From Taudactylus pleione (lineage: Eukaryota > Chordata > Amphibia > Anura > Myobatrachidae), in assembly GCA_031769625.1 (NCBI GenBank), contig JAUIMM010000721.1:1541001-1605000 (forward strand): a stretch of 64,000 bases of DNA, read 5' to 3'. Made by a program: the position numbers and the translations under genes. The notes under the pieces were generated by a model. That model was given only the letters and a program-made list of their open reading frames with translations. It ran no database searches and had not been told where the DNA came from. Position 1 is the stretch's first letter, and the number at the start of each line of letters is the position of its first letter. This document shows positions 1 to 8,174 of the stretch, piece by piece.

Positions 1-545
1 CACTGCTCCTCCCCTGCTCAGCAGTGCACCTCTCCTGCTCACCACTGCTCCTCCCCTGCTCAGCAGTGCACCTCTCCTGCTCACCACTGCTCCTCCCCTG
101 CTCAGCAGTGCACCTCTCCTGCTCACCACTCCTCCTCATCTACTTATCACTACTCTTCCCCTGCTCAGCACTGCACCTCTCCTGCTCAGCAGTGCACCTC
201 TCCTGCTCACCACTGCTCCTCCCCTGCTCAGCAGTGCACCTCTCCTGCTCACCACTCCTCCTCATCTACTTATCACTACTCTTCCCCTGCTCAGCACTGC
301 ACCTCTCCTGCTCAGCAGTGCACCTCTCCTGCTCACCACTGCTCCTCCCCTGCTCAGCAGTGCACCTCTCCTGCTCACCACTCCTCCTCATCTACTTATC
401 ACTACTCTTCCCCTGCTCAGCACTGCACCTCTCCTGCTCAGCAGTGCACCTCTCCTGCTCACCACTGCTCCTCCCCTGCTCAGCAGTGCACCTCTCCTGC
501 TCACCACTCCTCCTCATCTACTTATCACTACTCTTCCCCTGCTCA
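1..545. repeat. Minisatellite, 21-bp subunits in a 126-bp higher-order unit
   Basis: Subunits of 21 bp such as CACTGCTCCTCCCCTGCTCAG and CAGTGCACCTCTCCTGCTCAC alternate. A marker variant containing CTCATCTACTTATC recurs at about 135, 261, 387 and 513, exactly 126 bp apart, so six subunits make one higher-order unit. The array ends at about 545 and runs off the left edge. The plus strand is C/T-rich. Because 126 is a multiple of three, a repetitive plus-strand frame stays open through it, but this is a by-product and not a gene. If the nicalin-like gene continues leftward, this repeat lies in the intron after exon 4. Confidence 0.95.
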
Positions 546-660
546 CCTGGAGGTAAATTGTACAATACACTACACCCCTTCCCCATTGTCTTTGTTTAAC
601 GTGACTACACATTAGTTTTAAACGAGGCTCCATACAAAGAATAAAATGGCAGCTTCTTAC

Positions 661-754
661 CTCCAGGGTGGCAATAACCGGTGTACGGATGGGCTTACTC
701 TGTACCTCACTGGTCATCATCTGAAAGCCGCTTCCCAAAAAAATTAAATAAATC
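661..754 (-). pseudogene. NCLN-like: Nicalin-like exon 4, frame-incompatible with exon 3 as read
   Basis: The minus strand reads GSGFQMMTSEVQS then KPIRTPVIATLE before a strong donor CTGGAG|GTAAGA at 661/660. This matches nicalin NGFQMVTSGVQS followed by about twelve residues to the same splice point. Exon 3 ends with one base, so exon 4 should start with two. The nearby AG acceptors (before 764, before 754 and before 732) all leave one base ahead of the GGC TTT CAG frame. In the frame continuing from exon 3, a TAA comes at once for the first two, and a TGA soon after for the third. With the acceptor before 754, the segment before GGC is 23 nt where mammalian nicalin has 24, next to a run of seven T. 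This suggests a one-base deletion, a missing micro-exon, or a sequencing error in the homopolymer. The 5' boundary is therefore uncertain. Confidence 0.65.
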
Positions 755-3700
755 CTTTTGGACCTGAACCTTTCATTGAATCCCACCTGGATTGAGAGAC
801 GTCACACCTGAGGTATATGGTATAACAGCACAGTATACAGTAGGACACACATGAACCTACATTGGTTTATATCAACAAATAAACTGTAACATGAGGACAA
901 ATATTCCAGACCTGGGCTCGGAATACTGATGGCCATCGATGGGTACCAACTATGCAATGGATTACAATCGATAGTTTCACCTAGTAATCCCTGTTTTTGA
1001 CTGACTTCACGGATGTTGGGGCGGAGTTATGCTCCGTTCCCGGCAGCTTGTAGAAAAAAAAACATTTGGTTTTGCTGTGCCATCGATGGAGCTAAGCCAT
1101 CTGGTTCTCCCCCATCGATGGTAAAAGCATTTAACATTGGCCATAAACCATCGTTAATTATGAATCATCGATGGCCATCATTAGCTCAAAGAAAATATAT
1201 GGGCGGGTTATCAGGGGGGCAGCACCAGGTTCCTCATACAGATACCAGCTGCAGATCTTCAGGACTCACCTTCCAAGGCTGAGGATGATGTCACAGAAGC
1301 CGCTCTGTTTTCCTCATACATCTCTAGAAGAGCTTTATTCTCTAGAGCAAAGTAGACAGGAAGGAGGATTTCCTTCCCGAGTATCTCCATCTCTATATCC
1401 ACAAAACCCTGCACAGGAAACAGCAAGAAACAGCCTGAATGTCAATTACATGAACCCAATAACCCTGACCAAGCCAGGCAAGAGTGGTAACTAATGGCAG
1501 CTCCACTAATCACTGATGTGGCCTAATGATAATCGTCAGCGGCTATCAGGACGGCAGTGCACCCTGTGCAGCACAGCTGCCCCTCTCGCTCCCCATCGCC
1601 CCCTTCCTCCCCCTGAGTGCATAGCTTTTCCTCTAGGGAGTGAGAAGAGGGCGGGGACCTTCATCTGCGTTTCTGGAGCACTGCAGAGATCCCTTCCTGC
1701 AGACCTCTGGAGCTGGGCAGTTCATGGCCGGTGACGCTGGAGGATTCCGCCCTGTGGGGAGGCACCGGCCGCACCACCCTCCCTACGGCCATGATAATCG
1801 TTATGGTGGCTAATATAAAGAAGTTACTTCTGATCGAGAAGGATAACGTAGAACATTTGCCTGAAAGTGTCTGTTGAAGACTCTGAAACTCATGGTGGCT
1901 GCAGGTACATTAGCAACTTCTGTATATATAAAGAAACACAGGGCCTGATTCAGAGCCGCTCGTAAGCGGCCGCTCGTTCGCTCCGAGCGATGTTCGCACA
2001 TCTGCGCATGCGCCAACCAGTCAGTGCGGTCGGAAATCATGTGCTCGCAAAATAGCGAGTGCCTGCTAATTTGAGTGACAGGATGAGGCATTTGTGGGTG
2101 GTAACAGGGGAAGGTGCTTGAAAACGGGGAGTGGAGATCAGAACGCAGGCGTGCCAAACGGTCAAAACGGGCGTTTAATGGGTGTGCATAATTAACAAAG
2201 CAGCGTCATCGACCACGTCACTTGGTTGTCTTTTAGCCTGAACTGCTCGCATGATTGCGGTAGGAAAATGCTACTCCGGGACTGGTCTGGCTGGGCCTCC
2301 TCAGGGCATCACCACTTAATACACACAGTTGCTTTTCACATCACCTTTTATGTTTGTTTATTATTCATGTATTTTTTCACATATATTTTAACCTCTCATG
2401 CCACACTTAATGATTACTCACACACAGCTATACTTTACACTGCACTGTCACTCTTTTTCCATTTTCGTGTGATGCCCTGGGGGGGTCCTGGGCTGGACGT
2501 TTTTTGGGGTGCACTGCGCCCCGGACGTGAACCTCTTAGTGTTAGGGACTGCTGGTAACAGAGAAGCCGTGACGTGGCCCAGCAGCCTCCCATGTGTTTG
2601 CAAATGCATGCAACTAATATCTCTGAATTTCTATGACCATATAGTTTTCATATATTGTTGCAGGTATTATTCAGTGTGCTGAGGTACAATAGGGGGTTAA
2701 ATCCCCCTCCTTTTCTACCTGGTAGGAAAATGCTACCACAAGCACTGCGAGCAGTTCATACGCCTTTCGATGTACTCGATTAATCAAATAAATAGCGGAG
2801 ATGACGTATGATGTGAGCGGCCAAGGGGCGTCTTTACAAAATAGCGAGCGCATGTTTCGGACGCTCGCTCAGACATAGAGGCGTGAGCGCTCAATTTAAA
2901 TAGCCAGCCCCTTTTCTGAACGAGCGTCTGCAAATAGCGTCCGGCTCTGAATCAGGCCCACAGCCCACAATTTGCTTCCAAATTTGGTAAAGGCAGAAAA
3001 CATCCTTGTTAAATAGAGTTATCCTTTCATAAGAAGGATAGTGAAAGGGAATGAAATAAAACGTGAATCCCACCAAGCACTGATGCAGGAGAAGATGGTG
3101 AAAGGGGTAATTACTAAGGCACTGATAGTAAGTTGGACTCTGAAGAGATGTTGTTACCTTTTCACCATTTACACCAGCAAAGTTAGTGACCCCAAGTGGT
3201 GGTGTCCTGACAAGCACTCGCCATTCCCTGCGTCACTGTGTCTCTATATATACCATCCGATGTGCTTTATTACGCCATATACCTGTGGTGTCGGGCTGCC
3301 TCACGTTACCTGCCCTGGGTCTTGCAGCACACTGGAGACATTTGGGGGGACCAGTATAAGCACAGCGGCTGCTGACTGGGAGAGGGTCCGGGTCCATTTC
3401 TCCATAGAGAAGTCTGTAACTCTCATGATAACACAGCGACGGGTCAGCATCTCGGCCTCCAGGGTTCTGCTCTCTGCGTTCACCTGTACCGCCCTGCACC
3501 CTGCGGAGAACATAACACTGGGGGGCTCAGTCATCAGATACCTCTGAGACACAACAAGTCACACTCTACCAGCATTATACAAACACCATACTCAGGTAAT
3601 GCTACAGAGTCTGCACCCTCCCCACCAACTAACACCCCCATTGCAGAGGCCGCTGCAGCCTCACCAGACAACAAACTTCATTTATCCATCATCTCATTTT

Positions 3701-4983
3701 CCCCAGGTGGTCTCACAATATTTTGTGACTTTAATATCACACCTCAGTTACTGTATTTATTTACCAATAATTGCAAAGTCTTCCTGGTTTAGATGAGTGC
3801 TGTAGAAAGGAAGTGATGCCTCTAAGGATTGTCCACCACTAGGCAGGAGCCTAGGGCCGAATGTGGCCCTGACAATGTGTATGAGTACAGATGTCGGCAT
3901 TGGATCAGTAAAATACTATATAGTATAACAGTATAACACTATATATATTATAACAGCATAGCATTATATAGTATAACACTATATATAGTATAACAGCATA
4001 ACACTATATAGTATACCAGTATAACACTATATATAGTATAACAGCATAACATTATATAGTATAACAGTATAACACTATATATAGTATGACAGCATAACAT
4101 TATATAGTATAACAGTATAACACTAAATATAGTATAACAGTATAACACTATATATAGTATAACAGTATAACACTATATATAGTATAACAATATAACACTA
4201 TATATAGTATAACAGTATAACACTATATATAGTATAACAATATAACACTATATATAGTATATCAGCATAACACTATATATAGCATAACAGTAGAACCCTA
4301 AATATAGTATAACACTATATATAGTATAAGAGTATAATGCTATATAAAGTATAACACTATATATAGTATAAGAGTATAACACTATATATAGTATAAGAGT
4401 ATACCACTATATATAGTATAACAGTATAACACTATATATAGTATAACATTATATATAGTATAACACTATATATAGTATAACACTATATATAGTATAAGAG
4501 TATAACACTATATATAGTATAACAGTATAACATTATATATACTATAACAGTATAACACTATATATAGTATAACAGTATAACATTATATATACTATAACAG
4601 TATAACACTATATATAGTATAACGGTATGACCATATATATAGTATAACAGCGTAACACTATATATATATATAGTATAACATTATATATAGTATAACAGTA
4701 TAACGCTATATATAGTATAACACTATATATCGTATAACAATATAACACTATATATTGTATAACACTATATATATATAGTATAACACTATATATATAGTAT
4801 ATCAGTATAACACTATATACATATAGTGTTATAATATATATATATATATATAGATATATAGATATATATAGTTATACTATGTATACAGTGTTATACTGTT
4901 ATACTATATATATATATAGTGTTATATTGTTATACTATATGTAGTGTTATACTGTTATACTATATAGTGTTATATTGTTATAC

Positions 4984-5015
<32 letters not shown>

Positions 5016-5038
5016 ACATATATAGTGTTATATTGTTA

Positions 5039-5074
<36 letters not shown>

Positions 5075-5125
5075 TTATATTGTTATACTATATGTAGTGT
5101 TATACTGTTATACTATATATTGTTA

Positions 5126-5161
<36 letters not shown>

Positions 5162-6236
5162 TTATACTATAACACTATTGAGCATCTTGTCTCAGTGTAT
5201 TTCCATCACTGCGCATCTCTAGACACCCTATGGCAAGTGCCGCTTCTCTGTCTGAGCGTGGCGCCCAGCGTGCGTCTTTGGACGCAGTCACATTTAGCGA
5301 CCCCCGGGAGTGTCCACTAAAAGTCACAGAGCTGGCGTCAGATGATGTACTGTGTCTCTGAGCGCCGACAATCAGGACACATGTGCAGTGCGACGCAGAT
5401 GCAGACTTCACACACTGAACAACCACGCGCAGCATTGACAATGCGTCCATCTCAGAATCAGGCCCTTTATGGGGTAAATGTAATAGTCTGCGGCTTGCAG
5501 GCATAAGCAAATTCATGGCAAGCCTGTCTGATGTTTTCAAGGAGCAATAATTTAACCCGGTTTTGCCTTTCATATGACTGTCCATTTACAACCATATTAT
5601 CCTACTCTCCCGGAAGTTGTGAGAGGCTCCCAAATTTTCGGGAAAGAGGAGGAGAGCGGGTGCTAAGTACCCAGGCCCAGGCTTGTTGGGGGGGGGGGCA
5701 ATGTACATTCATATAAGTATAATAAGACCCATGGTCTGTCATACAGGGGATCCTAAGCTCATGTTAGAGCATGTAAATGCATCATCCCTCCCACAGTGCC
5801 CCTAGTGTTACATCATAATAGTATGATAGGACACATATTCTATCTGTCATACAGGGGATCCTAAGCTCATGTTAGAGCAGGTAAATGCATCATCCCTCCC
5901 ACAGTACCCCAGTGTTACATCAGATAAGTATGATAGGATACAGAAGACATACTGTATTTATATGACACTCACCATGAAGGACCATAGACCTGATCTATTC
6001 CAGAGCGGGACCTGGCTCAGCTGGGAGGACAGGGGGTCAACTCAGGTATTATACCATGGTTGGTGATCAGATCACCATACACTCACCATGTTGGTGTCCC
6101 TCCAGGCTGTACTGCTGCATCCGGTATACGGTGAACTCCAGCGGAGCGATGCTGACTGGGAGGACCAGTAATAGGAGTAGAACTTCCAATATCCTTCGCA
6201 CAAGTGAGCTACGATGGGGAGCACAAGACCACAATG
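661..6236 (-). CDS. NCLN-like: Nicalin-like gene, N-terminal exons (3' part outside window; possibly a pseudogene)
   Basis: Four minus-strand exons (6236-6087, 3500-3310, 1408-1270, about 754-661) encode, in order, a hydrophobic leader followed by consecutive segments of the nicalin N-terminal lumenal region. Nicalin is a type I endoplasmic-reticulum membrane protein of the nicastrin/M28-aminopeptidase-like fold. It partners NOMO and TMEM147 in the multipass-translocon BOS complex and has been linked to Nodal signalling. Splice phases agree between exons 1-2 (phase 1) and 2-3 (phase 0), with good donors and acceptors. They fail between exons 3 and 4. By eye the residues are well diverged from vertebrate nicalin as I remember it, which is otherwise strongly conserved, so this looks like a paralogue or a decaying copy and not the orthologue. 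The aminopeptidase-like core and transmembrane anchor would be encoded left of position 1. Confidence 0.75.
927..1180. mobile_element. Short inverted-repeat element (MITE-like) with CATCGATGG motifs
   Basis: A 15-bp perfect terminal inverted repeat, TGATGGCCATCGATG at 927-941 and its complement at 1166-1180, bounds 254 bp. CATCGATGG-type motifs recur inside (about 1080-1090 and 1112-1122). No open frame of substance is present. I see no convincing target-site duplication. It sits in the intron between exons 3 and 4. The family is not identified. Confidence 0.55.
1270..1408 (-). CDS. NCLN-like: Nicalin-like exon 3
   Basis: The 139-bp exon follows a pyrimidine-rich tract ending TTTCCTGTGCAG and ends TTGGAAG|GTGAGT. 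It begins in phase 0, matching the end of exon 2, and has 46 codons plus one base. The residues include GFVDIEMEIL, then LLPVYFALENKALLEMYEE and AAS. They align with nicalin FMEIEPEML, PVYFAVEDEALLSIYEQ and AAS, with a short gap near the serine-rich tail. The donor leaves phase 1. Confidence 0.87.
1409..1940. other. Intronic DNA, no recognised feature
   Basis: This is the exon 3-side part of the intron between exons 2 and 3. The stretch at about 1550-1790 is GC-rich. The part next to 1409 is the pyrimidine tract and acceptor for exon 3. The short plus-strand open frames here have no recognisable family and I do not call them. Confidence 0.5.
1941..2959. mobile_element. Non-autonomous DNA transposon, 18-bp TIRs, 3-bp target duplication
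   Basis: GGGCCTGATTCAGAGCCG at 1941-1958 is perfectly repeated in inverse at 2942-2959. The flanks are ACA (1938-1940) and ACA (2960-2962), a 3-bp target-site duplication. Inside, CpG-rich subterminal sequence (GCGCATGCG near 2004-2013) and a partly inverted internal pair around GTAGGAAAATGCTAC (2260-2275 and 2722-2738) are visible. No transposase is recognised; the 110-residue plus-strand frame at 2226-2558 looks like chance. The 3-bp duplication is in keeping with PIF/Harbinger-type elements, but that assignment is inference. Confidence 0.75.
2960..3309. other. Intronic DNA, no recognised feature
   Basis: This lies between the right end of the 1,019-bp transposon and the donor of nicalin-like exon 2. 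Open frames on both strands here overlap without recognisable homology. The donor GTAACG for exon 2 is at 3309-3304. Confidence 0.5.
3310..3500 (-). CDS. NCLN-like: Nicalin-like exon 2
   Basis: This 191-bp exon is bounded by TTATGTTCTCCGCAG|GG upstream and CCAGGGCAG|GTAACG downstream. Two bases complete the glycine codon from the previous exon, then 63 codons follow without a stop. The residues include VNAESRTLEAEMLTRRCVIM and QSAAAVLILVP. These match the nicalin pattern of a TEART-like motif, RRCVLMR, then QSAGAV followed by a hydrophobic strand, in the same order and with the same spacing. It ends in phase 0. This is the strongest piece of homology in the window. Identity is only moderate by eye, consistent with a diverged paralogue. 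Confidence 0.87.
3501..3910. other. Intronic DNA, no recognised feature
   Basis: This is the downstream (exon 2-side) end of the first large nicalin-like intron, holding the acceptor TTATGTTCTCCGCAG next to 3500. Nothing else is recognised before the AT-rich array. Confidence 0.5.
3911..5175. repeat. AT-rich 25-bp tandem array with an orientation switch (large imperfect palindrome)
   Basis: From about 3911 to 4818 the unit is AACACTATATATAGTATAACAGTAT (25 bp; CACTA recurs at 4146 and 4171), with shortened and (AT)n-expanded variants. From about 4822 to 5175 the same unit runs as its reverse complement (GTGTTATACTGTTATACTATATAT). The switch point is a perfect inverted repeat: TATAACACTATA at 4806-4817, TACA spacer, TATAGTGTTATA at 4822-4833. 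Each unit also contains the self-complementary ACTATATATAGT. The whole block lies inside the nicalin-like first intron. Repetitive open frames in it (both strands) are low-complexity artefacts. Confidence 0.9.
5176..5465 (-). mobile_element. Truncated GGGCCTGATTC-type transposon end
   Basis: Read on the minus strand from 5465, the sequence starts GGGCCTGATTCTGAGATGGACGC, very like the ends of the elements at 1941-2959 and 7260-7669, and continues CpG-rich. No matching opposite end is seen. The other side abuts the AT-rich palindromic array at about 5175, so the element appears truncated there. Confidence 0.5.
5600..5697 (+). repeat. Interspersed repeat fragment, copy 1
   Basis: CGGGTGCTAAGTACCCAGGC followed by CCAGGCTTGTTGG and a G-run resembles CGGGTACTAATAACTCGTGG followed by CCGGGCTTGTTGG at about 6697-6731, in the same orientation. 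The shared core suggests two diverged members of one interspersed family of unknown type. Confidence 0.35.
5717..5950 (+). repeat. Tandem duplication, period about 103-117 bp
   Basis: CTGTCATACAGGGGATCCTA and the following ATGTTAGAGCA..GTAAATGCATCATCCCTCCCACAGT block start at 5736 and again at 5844. The motif AGTATRATA recurs at 5717, 5820 and 5937, giving two copies and a partial third with small indels. It lies in the nicalin-like first intron near the leader exon. It does not appear to be coding. Confidence 0.8.
6087..6236 (-). CDS. NCLN-like: Nicalin-like exon: signal/leader and EFTVYRMQQY segment
   Basis: Read on the minus strand, the open frame from 6243 down to 6087 gives a leucine-rich hydrophobic stretch (about VLLLLLVLPVSIAP, 6183-6142), then EFTVYRMQQYSLEGHQH. 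EFTVYRMQQY is a hallmark of nicalin immediately after its signal peptide. The exon ends CATG|GTGAGT, a strong donor, leaving phase 1; the next exon supplies GG to complete a glycine codon, as in nicalin (QPYG in the mammalian protein). Upstream in this frame a TGA lies at 6246-6244 and no ATG intervenes, so translation must start in an upstream exon or the start is lost. The 5' edge at 6236 assumes the acceptor GGCCCAG|CA; GTAG at 6209 is an alternative. The leader supports ER targeting. Confidence 0.75.
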
Positions 6237-6660
6237 CTGGGCCTCACACACAGATGACAAAGTGTCAGCTCATTGTCTCACTGTCCTACCGACACCATGT
6301 GTCTAATCTGTCTGGATCTAACGGAGATAATCTGTCACCCTGTCCAGGATCCTTAATGCTCAGAGAGAGCTCAGTAATTAATGCTCCTGCTGTTTATAAT
6401 ATACAGAGACAACTGTTCTCTCCGGACCTAAGTCTGAGGTGGGAGTACAGCAAAACTGAGCAGTAACTGAGCATCTTGGTAACACCAGGCTGCACTGTAG
6501 GGGGGTAGATGTAACGTTAGCACAGAGATTAGATTTGGGAGAAGGGCATCCAAACTGAAATCTAATTTGCAGTGTAAAAATAAAGCTGTCCAGCATTTCT
6601 GGGCTACATGCAACAGCAGCCAGTATTTACCCTGCATGCTAACATAGATAATGTATGTGC
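6237..6660. other. Stretch upstream of the nicalin-like leader exon, nothing firm
   Basis: If the speculative exon at 6775-6832 is real, this is its intron; otherwise it is 5' flanking DNA. The open frames here (for example minus 6378-6596) have no recognisable family. No TATA box or CpG island stands out. Confidence 0.4.
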
Positions 6661-6674
6661 ACACCTTGCAATGA

Positions 6675-6745
6675 AACCGAAGGGGGGGGGGGGGACCGGG
6701 TACTAATAACTCGTGGCCGGGCTTGTTGGAGGGGTCAGACGGGAG
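6675..6745 (+). repeat. Interspersed repeat fragment, copy 2
   Basis: This is the partner of the fragment at 5600-5697, sharing a CGGGTRCTAA...GGCTTGTTGG core. A G12-type homopolymer precedes it here, whereas a G-run follows the core in the first copy. The family is unidentified. Confidence 0.35.
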
Positions 6746-6774
6746 GGCAGGTACACCCCCCCCATCCCTCTTAC

Positions 6775-6832
6775 CTGTCAGCAACCTGTGTCTGTAGTCC
6801 AGTACACGCTGCTGACGCGATCCATCGGCCAT
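6775..6832 (-). CDS. Speculative first coding exon of the nicalin-like gene
   Basis: On the minus strand an ATG at 6832-6830 opens 19 codons (MADGSRQQRVLDYRHRLLT) ending ACAG|GTAAGA, a strong donor in phase 1. Joined to the acceptor GGCCCAG|CA at 6236, the frame continues exactly into the hydrophobic leader of the nicalin-like exon and avoids the TGA at 6246-6244. This would place a short cytosolic N-terminus before the hydrophobic segment. I do not recognise the 19 residues, and the acceptor's pyrimidine tract is weak. The support is phase agreement plus a good donor only; chance agreement is quite possible. Confidence 0.3.
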
Positions 6833-7259
6833 CCGTACTCAGGGAAATGTACTTGTATGCCCCTGTGCGCGGCCGGGAGGGTGGGCCAGTAGGGCGTAAG
6901 GACTGAATTAATTATTTGTAGAGTACATAGTAGTGTGTGAAGTAATAAAGGTGAATATTACCCCTCGGAAGGTAATTTGGAGAAAACGCTTTCTGACTGT
7001 TCAGCATTTCCCACCATGATGGAGACGCAGAGAGTGAGCACCTGGTGATCTCGGCATGTACAGTATATGGTACAGCGACAGTATATACAAGATGTGGTTA
7101 TAGTAACACAATAGTGACAGCTCCATAGCACCTACCAGAACAATGCACTGGCTGTACCCTCGCCTCAAATTAATATAATACTCTACGCCCCCAGGTGGAC
7201 GGCTGGGCTATCTCCACTATATTTGGCTCAATACTTTGGGGGTTAGTAATAGGTTCTAG
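6833..7259. other. Unassigned flanking DNA
   Basis: No gene, repeat end or RNA is recognised. It would be the 5' flank of the nicalin-like gene if that gene starts at 6832. Confidence 0.4.
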
Positions 7260-7669
7260 GGGCCTGATTCAGAACCGCTCATGAGCTCATTGCGCTCGCA
7301 AGTGGGTCAATGGTGGGCCAATGCGCATGCGTAAGCCCTGTAGCGAGTGAGAAATCACTCGCTCCGTGGCTTGCAACAAAACAGGGTACAGGGTACAGCT
7401 CACCCTGTTTTGTAGGCGGGGAGGGGGGATGGCTTTACATACGGAGGCATACCCGAAGGAACCCCTGCCGTTTGTGGGCGGCCACATTCGTGATGTCAGT
7501 AGTGGACTTCCTGCTCTATTAGAGCAGGAAGTCCACTTGACATTGCGAGTGCTGAGATCCTACCATAAGGGTCACCCACAGCTGTGCGAGCGGCCTGGAG
7601 GCTGGAATTTAAAAAAAAAAGGGACGCCCTCATTTAGAGAGAACGCACGTGCGCCTCTGCATCAGGGCC
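7260..7669. mobile_element. Fold-back / MITE-like element with a perfect central palindrome
   Basis: GGGCCTGATTCAGAACCGC at 7260-7278 is matched in inverse by GCGCCTCTGCATCAGGGCC at 7651-7669 (15 of 19). The flanks TAG (7257-7259) and TAA (7670-7672) may be a 3-bp target duplication with one mutation. Near the middle is an 18-bp perfect inverted repeat around a single base: AGTGGACTTCCTGCTCTA at 7501-7518, T at 7519, complement at 7520-7537. GCGCATGCG near the left end is shared with the 1,019-bp element at 1941-2959, so the two are related. No transposase is encoded. Confidence 0.6.
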
Positions 7670-7747
7670 TAAGTTTGATGAATCTTTGTGTTTTCAGCGA
7701 AGTGGGATTAAGGCAACACCAGTCTCATAAGTAATTGCGGCTTTAAA

Positions 7748-7830
7748 TGTAGTATGTATGTATGTAGTGTGTAGTATGTTTGTAGTTGTATATAGTATGT
7801 ATGTAGTATGAATGTATGTAGTACTGATAA
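7748..7830 (+). repeat. TATG/TAGT-rich simple repeat
   Basis: Imperfect runs of GTAGTATGTATGTATGTAGT-type sequence with single-base variants, of low complexity. Confidence 0.8.
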
Positions 7831-7857
7831 CATTGTATCTCCATGACATTGTAACAA

Positions 7858-8174
7858 TGGGTCTGATTCATTATGGGTCGCTATTGCGCATGAAGACGGC
7901 CAATTGTTGCATGCATCGCACTGCGCAAAGGCACCACAGCGATCGTACTGCGATTGCAGAGACCAGGCAGACCGATCGCAGAGTGATTGAAAGGAAGTGA
8001 GCATTTGGGGTGTTTATGGGGGGGTGGACCGCAAAACGCAGGCGTGTCAGTACGTTTGAACGCCGTTACAGGGGCGTACATAAATTATCCACTGTGACAG
8101 CATACACAGCCTGAGTACACTGCGTGTGACGAGATTAGCGATTTCTGAGTAACCTGCTGTAATTGTGCGTGAGG
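7858..8174 (+). mobile_element. Possible truncated transposon end next to the satellite junction
   Basis: GGGTCTGATTCATTATGGGT followed by CGCTATTGCGCATG resembles the left ends of the GGGCCTGATTCA elements in this window, including the GCGCATG subterminal motif. No right end is found before the 88-bp satellite begins at about 8175, so either the array replaced it or the resemblance is fortuitous. Confidence 0.35.

Noticed and set aside
24..599. 191-residue plus-strand open frame
   Set aside because: It is wholly made of the 21/126-bp minisatellite, whose period keeps the frame open. The composition is low-complexity Leu/Ser/Cys/Pro.
2226..2558. 110-residue plus-strand frame inside the 1,019-bp transposon as a transposase remnant
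   Set aside because: It has no recognisable transposase motif, its composition looks random, and the element is too short to be autonomous.
3041..3547. 168-residue plus-strand frame
   Set aside because: It is antisense to nicalin-like exon 2, whose minus-strand frame has homology and splice sites.
4919..5320. 133-residue open frame with Ile/Tyr repeats
   Set aside because: It is translation of the (AT)n palindromic array.
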